Origin: Papaver somniferum
Lineage: Eukaryota > Streptophyta > Magnoliopsida > Ranunculales > Papaveraceae
Direction: 5' to 3'
Length of the DNA stretch: 64,000 nt
Assembly: GCF_003573695.1 (NCBI RefSeq)
Contig: NC_039361.1
Location: forward strand, 96,474,279-96,538,278
Of the stretch, positions 1 to 10,152 are shown piece by piece; within the stretch, counting starts at the first letter, position 1, and every line of letters begins with the position of its first letter. The translations under genes and the position numbers were made by a program. The notes under the pieces are model-generated. The model saw only the letters and a list, made by a program, of their open reading frames with translations, was not told where the DNA came from and did not search any database.

Positions 1-330
1 TCTGATCCTAAACCTGATCAATCTCAAGAAGAGTCACGTCTTTTTGAGCTCAATAATTCGGATCTTACCAAGTGGTTTCCCACAAATGGTATGCGCGAAG
101 TTATGCATGGGTTTGAAAAACTCATAGGAAATCTTTTTACTTTGGTTCAAGATCGGGTTAAACTAAAAGTTAAAATAAAATAGATGAAAAGTGAACTTGG
201 AGATTTGAAGCTCCAAATTAAAGATCTCGAAAAACAGAAAGTGGTTGCAGACAAGTCTCATAAGACATGCTTCAAAAGTTTGAACACTGAAGAAACCTCA
301 GTGAACAACAAGAGCACCAATAGAGATTAA
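1..330 (+). pseudogene. 3' end of an interrupted reading frame, coiled-coil-like tail
   Basis: Frame 1 is open from the window edge to a TAG at 181-183 and then continues in the same frame from an ATG at 184 to a TAA at 328-330. The translated tail is rich in Lys, Glu and Leu (for example KSELGDLKLQIKDLEKQK), which suggests a coiled coil. One in-frame stop splits it, so it is a decayed C-terminus. I do not recognise the family. It lies just upstream of a retrotransposon LTR and could be the end of a retrotransposon gag-like ORF or of a host gene. The rest up to 517 is AT-rich and shows no coding signal. Confidence 0.4.
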
Positions 331-1270
331 GTTGTATGTTGTAAAACTTAATCCAGAAAAATAGACATCAGTTTTTATTTCTTTCAATAATTGTATAAGA
401 TCTATTTTTGAATAAAACTATCTTATTTAGTGAATAAAATTATTATTTTATATTTTTTCTTGTGATAGTTTTTGCTTACATAGCTTGTGCTTGAATGTTT
501 TATATTATTACTATGTATGTATTAGAGCATAGCTCGGTTGAACCCGCCAAGCGTTGGTATGTCAAGTTTAGTTATCATATTTTAGTGAATCAAAACTCAT
601 TTAAACAGTCGCTTGATTATATACTAGAGTCAACTTCGTATAGGTTAGCTTGAAAGTGTTAGGATATGAGACTTACAAGTATTACATGAAGACTTGAAGA
701 ATGTGAAGAAGTATGGATTTACAACGACAACATCATCCTTCCTCTTGAGGGTAGTAATATTTGAATTGAACTATTTCATTCCCTAACGTATCTTTCAAGT
801 CGTGCATATTGAAAACATAACTGCGAAGATGTGTATGATTATAATCTAGTTAGACATAGTATTAAGGAATAAAATACGAGGTTTATTGCTTAACCATTAA
901 ACTTTATATATAAGGTATCGACATGATCATATGAATGCTATTTTGATTATGTATGGGTATGAGTGAAGATTTCATCATAGGAAACAATGTTTTACATTCG
1001 TTTAAAGGAAGTAAGTTCATAAACTCGTTTTGTGAATCGAAAGGGAAATTGCTAGGCTTATTGGTATTGTTATTCATTGCAAATCTATTTTGAATTACCA
1101 ATATGTGTGTTTAGTATAACAGTTCATAAACTTGTTTATGTATCTTGGTAAAACTATTCACAAGGCCTGAGTTATGTATTGGTATGACTTTTATTAGTGA
1201 AACCGATCTTAAGTAATCACTCAAGATGGTATGATCGATGCCTTGTAAATAGCAAATTTTATCTAGTCAT

Positions 1271-1475
1271 TGGGGAACCGATCCTAGTAAGAGGTGTAAT
1301 AAATTTACAAGAGGGAATCGATCCTTGTAATAGGTACAACACGTTTTTAGTAGATGGGGGAACCGATCCTATGAATATGTGCAACAAGTTTGTAGTTTTG
1401 GGGGAACCGATACTATGGACATGTGCAGCCGAATGCAGTTAGTTACCATAAGTTGTAGGGAACCGATCTTAGTAC
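1271..1475 (+). repeat. Imperfect GGGAACCGATCCT repeat cluster within the LTR
   Basis: The motif GGGAACCGATCCT, or a close variant, recurs at about 1272, 1313, 1358, 1402 and 1458, spaced roughly 40-56 bp. The spacers are similar (GTAAGAGGTG, TGTGCAACAAG). The same cluster occurs in the 3' LTR at about 25029-25180. It lies upstream of the TATA box, so it is in U3 if that box is used, where repeated boxes often bind regulators; that role is inference. Confidence 0.6.
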
Positions 1476-2017
1476 CTATTCAACCGAATTTTGGTAACTA
1501 GCGTGACTATGCACAGTACTCACATGGAGGTAGAACCGTGAAACCCATAATTGGTGATTTGATAGGATAATCAATCGCATAGTTCTTGGAATTCAGACGA
1601 ACCAATTATAAACTTGTTTGAAAGTGTGGAAAATCGTTTCCAAGATTGTAAGTATGAAAAAGGACTTGCAAAGTAAAGATGTAGACATACTTTGAACATC
1701 TGCAGTAACTCTAATCATTAATTGTTCAAAGATATTCTTTAATAGCTAAAGGAGAATCCCAGGATCGAAATAAATTTAGAATATTTTAATTAAAGTTTAT
1801 TAGTTTTTATATGTTATTTAATTTATATCAACTAAATGCATATCTTTAGAAAATAATAATTAGTAATGTGAATTTACTTATTATAGATTTTTCTATTGGA
1901 ATTTCGGTCAATATTTGGACAGTGCATTTCCATGAGTTATGAAAACCGATTTTGTGTTTATTGCATATATTTGAGAATATTCGGTTTTGGAAATTCCTTG
2001 GTGTCCAAACTTCCTTG

Positions 2018-2027
2018 TATATAAATA
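2018..2027 (+). promoter_or_regulatory. TATA box of the copia-like 5' LTR
   Basis: TATATAAATA lies in a conserved context (CCTTG before it, TTGAAGTTTGC after). The equivalent position of the 3' LTR, 25747-25754, keeps TATAAATA. Conservation in both LTRs supports a real promoter element; the transcription start is not known. Confidence 0.55.
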
Positions 2028-2900
2028 TTGAAGTTTGCATTTATGGAAAACTAATCCTCAGAGCCAGCAAAACTACCTCAGTTGTGTTGTTACTGGTGGA
2101 GCCGCCTATTCGGAGAGGAAAGTAACCTAATTAGGCGAAATCTCTTACGACCGCTCAGTTTAAAGACTTCTTTGGGATTGAGAAGCTCTATTAATACCGT
2201 TGGTGGGAAACTAGATAATTGAAGTTTATTATTAGTTTTCGATTGATTTGATTGACTAACGGTTGTTGACCTTTGATTGCACCTGGTTTGTTTATGGTTG
2301 AGAATCTTCTCTTCTGATATAAGATTCACTCAAACTAGATCAAAGTTTCGATGGGGATCTTTAGACTGTTTCTAGATCTAAAGACATCTTGTGATAATCC
2401 AACATTAAAAGACACCATTCTGTATGTGATTGATCACAAGAGATTCAAGTTGATTCTGTGCAGGTTCTGATTGAAGATTTAAGAAGATTTAAAGACAATA
2501 AGACTTTTCGGGTTCATAATCTTTGGTGTGCACAATACTTGTTTCGGCTGGAAAGGGATCCAAATATAATCGGTTTATCTTTGTGATAGATTGAATTGAT
2601 TAGTTGAGTAGATCAGCATCAATACACTTCTTTGTAATTAATAGTATTGATTGCATAGTCTAACAATTACTTCGGTAGTTCTTGAGAGATTAATCTAAGG
2701 ACCCGACAAAGGAGTTTATTGGTTAAACGGAAGAGCATTTGTCAAACTCATATCACGTTGTTTGAAAAGAGTTGTTACCTGATGCGTGTCGTAAGTGCAA
2801 TCAAATTAATAATTTTATTCCCACAAAATTAACTGGTAATATAATGGAAGTAAGGATCGTTCCTACGAAGAGCAGTGAGTTTTAGTTGTCAAAGTGTCAC

Positions 2901-2919
2901 GGGGGGGGGGGGGGGGGGG
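2901..2919 (+). repeat. 19-base G homopolymer in LTR-A
   Basis: The corresponding stretches in LTR-B (near 11772) and LTR-C (near 20704) are short G runs (GAGGGGGG and GAAGGGGGG). The expansion is private to LTR-A. The exact length in an assembly is unreliable for such a run. Confidence 0.8.
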
Positions 2920-3720
2920 TAGGGGTTTGTTTTATATTGTGAACAAAATAAATAATCAAACAAAATAAAATTGTATTGTAATCAATAGAGAGAGATATGA
3001 TCGAGGAATCCTTCTTCGTATATAAACCGTCAATGAGTTATTATAGTTGCCTACTCGTCATTAATCATAGATTATCACTAACCATAGAATAACATCTAGA
3101 TCAGTGTTATCCCCTAAATTCCTTATATCACTGGATATGGAAGATCTCGCTTACCATATTCTATTCAACGAACCACCAAGTAGTAGATCACTCAAGGTGT
3201 AATCCAATTTAATGCATTACCTTTTGTGAATTTATTAGTTGATCCTACTAGTTAGACTCATAGATCAAGGTCCACTTTTTAGTGTTGTTTATGCACACAA
3301 TCGCTCCATAGAATCCCTCCGTAAGGTTTTGTGTTCTCTACTTATGTACAATTTATTCGACGATTACTTATCTCCTAACTTAATACTAGCAATAGATTGA
3401 ATCAACAAATCAATTTAGTTGGCCACCTAAACAATCTATCAATCAATCATAAATATTAAAATAGTGTAAACAATCGATAATCATATGAAGAACTTCAAAG
3501 TAGATTAATATAATAACTCAAATATTATTTACAACTAAGAATTCATCCTCAACCAATAGGTGTTTAGCTACTCATGGATGTAGAAACATCCATGATATAC
3601 ATATGAGAAAAGTAAAGAGATAACGTTACGATTGATAATCGCTCCGTATGATGTTTCTTCTCTCCAAACCCTAAAAATTTCGTGACCTAATGATATAATA
3701 TGATTTCACATAACCTAATA

Positions 3721-3731
3721 CCTTTTTATAG
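3721..3731 (-). promoter_or_regulatory. TATA-like box of Athila LTR-A
   Basis: The minus strand reads CTATAAAAAGG. The box is conserved in LTR-B (12581-12590) and LTR-C (21507-21517), about 620 bp downstream of the LTR start in element orientation, a sensible U3/R position. Confidence 0.5.
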
Positions 3732-3922
3732 GTTTACATTGCTTGGCCTTCATGTATTTAGTTTGGTTTAGGAACCCGACCCAAAAATATGACCTAACGA
3801 CTCCAAACGTGCCCTTAGGCCTTCAAAAGTGTAAATACACGTTTCCTATTTGCTAAGTGCGTGAACCCACTCCACAAACTTCAAAATCCAGCAGACATTT
3901 TCGGAATTAAGTCTGCGACCCA

Positions 3923-3945
3923 GTCCGGGAACCTAGTTCACGGAC
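3923..3945. repeat. Decayed U3 palindrome in LTR-A
   Basis: This equals the perfect palindrome of LTR-C at 21710-21732 (arms GTCCGCGAAC and GTTCGCGGAC) but carries GGG for GCG in one arm and CAC for CGC in the other. It lies about 200 bp upstream of the TATA-like box. LTR-B has the intermediate form at 12782-12804. Confidence 0.55.
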
Positions 3946-4354
3946 TTCACTGTCCGCGGTATTTGATAAAAACTGTTTTGGCTACAACTTCTTCATCCGA
4001 ATTCGGAGTGACCTCATTATTTTTTCATTCTTTTTATATTTCAATTATCTTCAAGATGGTTATGAGAAATCGTTAATTTGTATGAGTTAAGATCGCTCTT
4101 TGGCCTGATTCTTGATTTTGAGCGTTTTGCTCCTTTTCGTCGCACTTCTTCCACTTCTCTTGGACTTGGGCACTTGGATACTTGGAATATTTCTATTCTT
4201 AGATATTTTCAGCACTTTGTAGCTCCTTTTTGGATGATTCACCTAATTGAGACAAATAAGAGAAAACAAGAGTAATAATACCAAAATATGCAAGAATAAT
4301 AGCTCAAGCAAGTATGGAATGGACACTAAAATCATATGAATTATGCACTTATCA

Positions 4355-4372
4355 AATTAACCCACACTTAGC
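4355..4372 (-). other. Polypurine-tract-like site next to LTR-A
   Basis: In element sense the sequence reads GCTAAGTGTGGGTTAATT directly before the 3' LTR. The right copy has AAGTGTGGGGTAATTT at 13214-13230. This is the expected place of the plus-strand primer. Confidence 0.5.
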
Positions 4373-4916
4373 TTTTTCTAATCCTCGAGCAAACTAAATA
4401 AAACTAATCCTAAATACAACAACTCAATGTCGTGAGGATACGGTTACTCTTAGCATGAATAACAGGCCTTTAAACCCCTAGGTGTCCCTAGTTGACGAGT
4501 TATAGTCTCGTGAGGGCTTACAAGAGGTATACCCACAAAACCTACTTCAATATCTCTCCTTGGAAGAACCAATGAGGATAGACACAAAGTAGAAACCCAA
4601 ATAATTAGCTTGCATATGTTCTTTAGCTGCAAACATCCCACATATATTCCAATCCGCACACATAAGCAATTACTTATGTATGCCATTCAACCTGATTGCA
4701 AAATTTTACTAAGATAGTCATTGTACTTGTTGCAACGTTTGTCACAACACTCGCATACTAAAATCACATGGATAGATAAGATAATGGAAATAGAATAGTG
4801 AAGGGTGCAAATGTTGCCTTAAGTGAAAGATGTTACCCACAATACTTGTATGAATGTCGTCAAAAGATATTTATTTATAGCTCAATAGTTGAGAGAAACA
4901 CCTATTTAACTTGACC

Positions 4917-5049
4917 ACATGATTAGATAATCTAAGCGCATGTTTCCTTTTCAGCAAGTATGTGATAGTTACCTTGGATCCTGCGTTCCACGCTTGCTTA
5001 GGCGACGGAGACAGGGACAACGTTTCACGCATACTACCACCCAAGTGTC
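4917..5049 (-). repeat. 130-bp conserved 3' motif, left copy, unit 1
   Basis: Plus strand ACATGATTAGATAATC through CCAAGTGTC, with the core GGATCCTGCGTTCCACGC and then TTGCTTAGGCGACGGAGAC. A second unit starts 199 bp later at 5116. Equivalent units occur at 13776-13908, 13975-14106 and, as a diverged single copy, 31932-32040 on the opposite strand. Confidence 0.8.
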
Positions 5050-5115
5050 AAGAACCTCATCAATAGTCTTTTTGACTTTCTATACAATGATAATAGGTTT
5101 TTATTTTCATCGACT

Positions 5116-5247
5116 ACATGATTAGATACTCTAAGAGCATGTTCCTTTTCAGAAAATACGTGATAGTTTCCTTGGATCCTGCGTTCCACGCTTGCTTAGG
5201 CGACGGAGACAGGGACAACGTTTCACACGTATTGCTATCCAAGTGTC
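5116..5247 (-). repeat. 130-bp conserved 3' motif, left copy, unit 2
   Basis: This is the second unit of the direct duplication, with the same core and diverged flanks (TTTCACACGTATTGCTATCC instead of TTTCACGCATACTACCACC). Its downstream flank matches the single LARD unit (TAGCAATATGTGTG in sense) better than unit 1 does. Confidence 0.8.
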
Positions 5248-6324
5248 GATAAATGAAGAGGATCCTTATATAAATGTTTCTTTTTTTTGTCTTTTTTTTT
5301 TACTTCGGCTCACTCTTTATGAGTGTAATACCATTGTTTTATGGGTATTTTAAATAAACTCAACCAATGATTACCTTGTTACAACATCCATGGTAGTATC
5401 AGGATCCCACCAAATCACTTTAGAGAAACATATAACTGCAAAAATAAAAAGAAAGTGATTCAGTAATAATTAAATGCGAGGATGAATCTTTCAAATGACT
5501 ACCATATCTTAGTTTCGCATTCAATTATGAACGTATATATTTAAGGATTGTGAAACTCAGTGTATAGCTGTAAGAACTGTTTCAACCTTAAAAAGGTGTA
5601 TAGTGTCATCCTAAATAGCTCAAAATTAACTCCAAAAGATTAAGCCTCGAGGATTCAAGAAATCAAAGAGTATTATTTGTTATGTGCAAATGCAAATAGT
5701 ATGATACTAAATGCTCCCCCACACTTAAACTCGACATTGTCCTTAATGTTCAAAACCGAAAATTATGAAATCTGACATAACAGCAAATGAAACTCAACAT
5801 ATGTACCAATGGTTAGGGAAATATGCAAAACATCCTCAACAAAAGTTGTTCGCCTACGTCTTTTATATAGATTGTAAAAAGGGCACATAGTTTCGATAAA
5901 AGGTCTGACTTTGATAGCCTCCGGACTGACTGACATGCAATCTGAAAAAGTTCTGGAAAAATTCTGAAACTCAAATTTCCAGGCCTGTCTCTCCAACTTA
6001 ACAAACTCCAAATTCATATTTTATTTTTGGAAAAGAAAGGTGAGTCTGTCCTCTTTAAAATATGGGGTCAACCACTCAAATCGGACTTCGTATGAAGTCT
6101 CGAGCGTTATTTTCCTGACAAGTGCGCAGTCAAAATTTTCTGACGAGAATTCGTCAAAACTTTCATTATAGATATAGAACTTGTAAAATCTAAGATGGGA
6201 ATGCAAGATATGATATGAAAAACTAAGAAACTAAAAATAAAAGGTATAGAGATACAAAACCGATGGGTTGCCTCCCATTTAGCGCTTAGTTTAATGTCCT
6301 CAGCCTGACTTGGAATTCCGTCAA

Positions 6325-7405
6325 TTACTCCTCCAGAGGGAGATAATCATGAAATTCTTTCACATCCATATCCACATAAGCAATGCTTTCATAATATGGC
6401 TTCAATATAAGGCCGTTCACCATTAAATTTTTTCCATCTCTAAGACTATAAATTTCAACTGCGCCATGAGAATAAACATTAGTAACAACATATGGTCCAA
6501 TCCATCTGGACCTTAGCTTACCAGGAAATAGTTTAAGACGAGAATAAAATAAAAGAACTTTTTGACCCACAACAAAACTATTTCAAGAAATCATCTTGTC
6601 ATGGAAAAGTTTCGTCCAATAAGCCTTGTGTTCAAGTTCAACCGGAAGATGACAAGCTTTGCCATAAACCAACCGATATGGAGACATACCAATCGGTGTT
6701 TTGTACGCCGTTCTATATGCTCAAAGTGCATCATTAAGCCTATAACTCCAATCTTTCCGTGAAGTGTTCACGGTTTTCTCAAGAATGGATTTAATCTCAC
6801 GGTTTGAGATTTCGGGTTGCCCACTAGTTTGTGGGTGATACGGTGTACCGACCTTGTGTGTTATGTTGTACTTCTTAAGTAGAGCATGGAATGATCTCTG
6901 AAAATGTGAACCTCCGTCACTGATAACCACTCTTGGTGTACCATGTCTAGAAAAAATATATTCCTTCAGAAACTCACAAACAACTTGAAAATCATTAGTA
7001 GGGGTGGATTTAGCTTCCACCCATTTCGAAACATAATCCACATCAAGAAAGTATATAATATTTTCCATTAGAATTGACAAAATGACCCATAAAATCAATT
7101 CCCCACACATCAAATACTTCAACAGCAAGAATTGGTGTGAGTGGCATTTGATTTCGAGCACCTAGATTGCCAGTTCGTTGACATCAATCACAGTATTTGC
7201 AAAAGATATATGCATCCTCAAATAGGGTAGGCCAATAAAATCCACTTTCAAGTATTTTGAAAGCGGTACGTTTAGAAACAAAGTGACCACCACATGCATA
7301 AGTATGACAAAAAAGTAAAAATAGATTGAAATTCAGAATTAGGTACGCACCTGCGGATGATTTTATCATAACCTTATTTCCACAAGTAGGGCTCATCCCA
7401 CACAT
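6325..7405 (-). pseudogene. Athila left copy integrase, broken
   Basis: The zinc-binding part (CGGHF...CKYCD) is at 7405-7184 and ends in a TGA at 7184-7186 where the right copy has Arg. The catalytic core is at 7161-6721 in another frame and holds all three acidic residues: Asp in VDYVSKW, Asp in ISDGGSHF, Glu in QPEISNRE. It ends at a TGA at 6721-6723 where the family has Trp (DAL-stop-AYRT). The C-terminal part at 6570-6325 carries the GPY motif (RWIGPYVV). About 127 bp present in the right copy (near 15438-15564) are missing near 6610. The core frameshift and the Trp-to-stop are shared with the right copy. This would have joined cDNA to host DNA; it is not functional. Confidence 0.85.
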
Positions 7406-7905
7406 ACTGCTTGTCTATTTTCTTCAGATTAAGCTTTTGAAAATTAGACATTTTACTAGGTACTTGTCTTGTAACCAAGTAGTTCATTATATCCGCGTAC
7501 CAAGGTGTTGAATCTTCAATTGAGAAAAGTTGTTCGTCTGGAAAACGATCTTGTAATGGAAGTTCTTCTTCGGAAATAACAAGTCTACTTAGGTGATCCA
7601 CAACAGTATTTTCAACACTTATTTTATCCTTTATTTCATAATCAAATTCTTCCAATAGTAGTATCCACCGTATAAGTCTTGGCTTAGCTTCTTTCTTCTT
7701 TAGTAGGTACCTAAGGGCTGCGTGATCGGAATACACAATCACTTTTGTACCCACCAAATAAGATCTAAATTTTTCTAGTGCAAACACTATAGCCAAAAAT
7801 TCTTTCTCAGTGGTAGAATAGTTGATTTGTGCATCGTTTAGGGTCCTAGATGCATAATAAATCACATGAGACAGCTTGTCTACTCATTGACCCAAAATGG
7901 GTGCA
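7374..7905 (-). pseudogene. Athila left copy RNase H
   Basis: The ORF at 7865-7374 carries the RNase H landmarks [41 protein letters not shown] and VDHLSRL, so the catalytic acidic positions look kept. It is separated from the RT by a TGA at 7884-7886 (GQ-stop-VDK), a lesion shared with the right copy. The enzyme would degrade the RNA strand of RNA-DNA hybrids during reverse transcription. The ORF runs on toward the integrase zinc domain. Confidence 0.85.
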
Positions 7906-7981
7906 ACTGCATAATTACTTGCATCACACATTAATTCAAATGGTAAACTCCAATCCGGTGACTTAATAATTGGTGCAGTTG

Positions 7982-8813
7982 TCAACAATTTTTCAATTTA
8001 TCAAAGGCATCCTTGCACTCCTTGTTGAAGTCAAAAATAACCTCTTTTTGCAGTAATTTGCACATCGGCATTGAGATTTTGGAGAAATCCTTGAGAAACC
8101 GCCTGTAAAAACCTGCATGGCCAAGAAAAGAACGAATCTCCCTCACCGAAGTGGGATATTGTAAGTTTCTTATTAAGTCTATCTTTTCTTTGTCAACTTC
8201 AAGCCCTCGAGAAGACACAATGTGACCGAGCACTATGCCATGGTTTACCATAAAGTGACATTTCTCCCAATTTAAAACAAGATTAGTGTCTATGCATCTT
8301 TTAAGCACTGTTTCAAGATTTTGTAAAAAAAAATCAAATGAATCACCATAAACACTAAAATTGTCCATAAAATACCTCAATGATGCGCTCCACATAGTAA
8401 GAAAATATACTGACCATACACCTCTGAAAAGTGGCAGGCGCATTGCAAAGACCAAACGACATCCGTCTATAGGCAAAAGTACCAAAAGGACAAGTGAAAG
8501 TAGTCTTCTCTTGATCTTCTGGTGCAATAAAAATATGATTGTAGCTCGAATAACCGTCCAAAAAGCAATAATGTGAATGTCCCGCTAACCTCTCTAACAT
8601 CTGATCAATCAAAGACAAAGGAAAGTGATCCTTTCGGGTTGCGGCATAAAGCTTTCTGTAGTCTATGCACACTTTCCATCCTGTTTGAACTCTTGTAGGA
8701 ACGAGTTCATCATCTTGATTTCAAACAACAGCGACACCTTCTTTCTTAGGTACCACCTGTACCAGGCTAACCTATTTGCTGTCAGAAATTGGGTAAATCA
8801 CCCCCACACTTAG
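7982..8813 (-). pseudogene. Athila left copy reverse transcriptase, broken at the active site
   Basis: Two overlapping frames make up the RT. 8672-8355 contains CIDYRKL, FLDGYSSYN, TFTCPFGTFAYRRM and FGLCNAPATFQRCM. 8527-7982 contains MDNFSVYGDSF and the connection domain (SFLGHAGFYRRFLKDF). An extra T just before the active site shifts the frame near 8370. The catalytic FMDD is MDN here, so the second Asp is lost. The left copy is thus doubly dead as a polymerase. Upstream codons (8813-8673) are homologous to the right copy but interrupted. Confidence 0.85.
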
Positions 8814-9165
8814 CAATTTGAGGATCTATTTCTTCACGACCTTCATCATTGGGGGAGTTAAGCCTACGTTTAGCATCACGTACTGTCTTAAAATCATCTT
8901 CCATTAGGATTCTATGCATGCACATGGATGGACTAATGCCTTTGATATCAGCAATTGTCCAACCAATAGTTGTTTTGTGCTCTTTCAGAACCCTAAGTAG
9001 ACGTTATTCTTGTATTGGGGTGAGGTTATTTGCAACAATCACCGGAAGTTCTTATTTGTCACCCAAGTGCACGTACTTTAGGTGGTCTGGAAGTGGCTTC
9101 AATTCTAGTTTCGGTGCCTACACAATAGAAGGTAATGGAGCCTCATTAGTTACGGGTAAATAAAT

Positions 9166-9984
9166 TTAAGAAATATTACCCGGCTTAGCTTCTTGTAATG
9201 CTGTTAAGGCACCACACATCTCCACCAATTCTTTGGCTAAGTAAACGTCCAGGTTCGGCTGTCCGTGAACGTCCAAATCAATGTTATTCCGTAGCACAAC
9301 TCCAAGTTCATCTTCATTATTCAAATCAAAAATTTGTTGCGCTAACGAACCAATAACATAAATTGATAAAGATGAGTGAACATCACTAGGATAGTGCATG
9401 GTTTCAAAAATATTGAAACGTATTATCTCCTTATCAAATTCCATAGTGAGTGCACCACTATCAACATCAATCTTGGTCTTTGCAGTCTTCATAAAAGGTC
9501 TCCCAAGAAGTAACGAAGTAGATGAACAATTATCTCCATTGTGCATATCCACAATATAAAAATCAACCGTAAAGATTAATTGATTCACTTGAACTAACAC
9601 GTCCTCCACGACTCCCTTAGTATATATATTGGACTTGTTAACCAATTGAATAGTAATCTTTGCCTCTTTTAAAGGTCCGAGATTCAAAGAATCATAAACA
9701 TCGACTGACATAAAACTTATGGAAGCTCCCAAATCAAGCAAAGCACGCTCGAATCGTCGGTTACCATTGGTAACAGGAACCGTGAAACCGCCAGGATCTT
9801 CACACTTTGTAGGCATCTTCTTTAGTATCATATCTGTAGCACTTTCGCCCACCTGAGTAATCTCGTTAGCAATCAACCTATCTTTCCTTGTACACAAGTC
9901 CTTCAAAACCTTGGCATACCTGGGTACGGTTCTGATGGCCTCAATAAATGGAATGTTGATGTGTATCTTGCTGAAAATATCCAT
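9166..9984 (-). pseudogene. Athila left copy protease region
   Basis: An open frame of 272 aa. It begins with the gag-pol linker (IHINIPFIEAIRTVPRYAKV), followed by the retroviral-type aspartic protease, whose active-site motif is DLGASISFMS (Athila elements use DLGAS rather than DTGA). LLLGRPFMKTAKTKID near the middle is the flap/second-half signature. The frame is intact, but it is one piece of what should be a single gag-pol ORF and is cut off from its neighbours by stops. Confidence 0.85.
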
Positions 9985-10152
9985 GATCTCCTTGTCTTGA
10001 GCTTGCTTCTTCGACTTGGAAAAACGACTAGGGAAAGGAGGTGGTATGGTAAAAGTGGGAATCGTGTCCTTAGATTGTCCATTTGAGGTTGGCTTTTCCT
10101 TTGGGATGGTTTCCTCCTCTACTTCCTTTTCGATGTCGTTACTAACCTCTTT

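Larger units (their letters stand above)
518..2779 (+). repeat. 5' LTR of the copia-like element, left part
   Basis: This aligns end to end with 24278-26502 of the 3' LTR. It is broken after GTTGTTACC at 2779 by the Athila array and resumes at 22125. It contains a TATA-like box and a run of imperfect GAACCGATCC units. No coding region is evident; the short open frames here differ from those of the other LTR copy. Confidence 0.85.
2780..4354 (-). repeat. Athila LTR-A (3' LTR of the left copy)
   Basis: It runs on the plus strand from TGATGCGTGTCG to CACTTATCA, 1575 bp. The minus-strand reading begins TGATAAGTGCAT. It keeps both TG/CA ends. Private features include a run of 19 G at 2901-2919, where the sister LTRs have only short G runs. 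A minus-strand TATA-like box lies at 3721-3731. Confidence 0.9.
4373..6324 (-). other. Athila left copy, 3' non-coding region with conserved blocks
   Basis: About 1.9 kb lie between the integrase end and the 3' LTR. There is no convincing ORF and no envelope-like gene. In element sense the order is: an ACATTAAGGACAATGT box followed by TTTAAGTGTGGGGGAG (5755-5712), TTTCTCTAAAGTGATTTGG (near 5430-5410), two copies of a 130-bp motif (5247-5116 and 5049-4917), CTAGGGGTTTAAAGGCCTG (near 4485-4463), and CTCGAGGATTAG (near 4389-4378). The same blocks recur in the same order in the right copy and, diverged, in the unrelated-looking LARD at 31520-32725. Confidence 0.7.

Noticed and set aside
1197..1442. 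81-aa plus-strand ORF in the copia-like LTR
   Set aside because: It runs through the GAACCGATCC repeat cluster, and the other LTR copy does not keep the frame.
5763..6206. Possible envelope-like ORF downstream of the left integrase
   Set aside because: Short frames, not kept in the right copy, and no signal or membrane segments as expected of an envelope protein.
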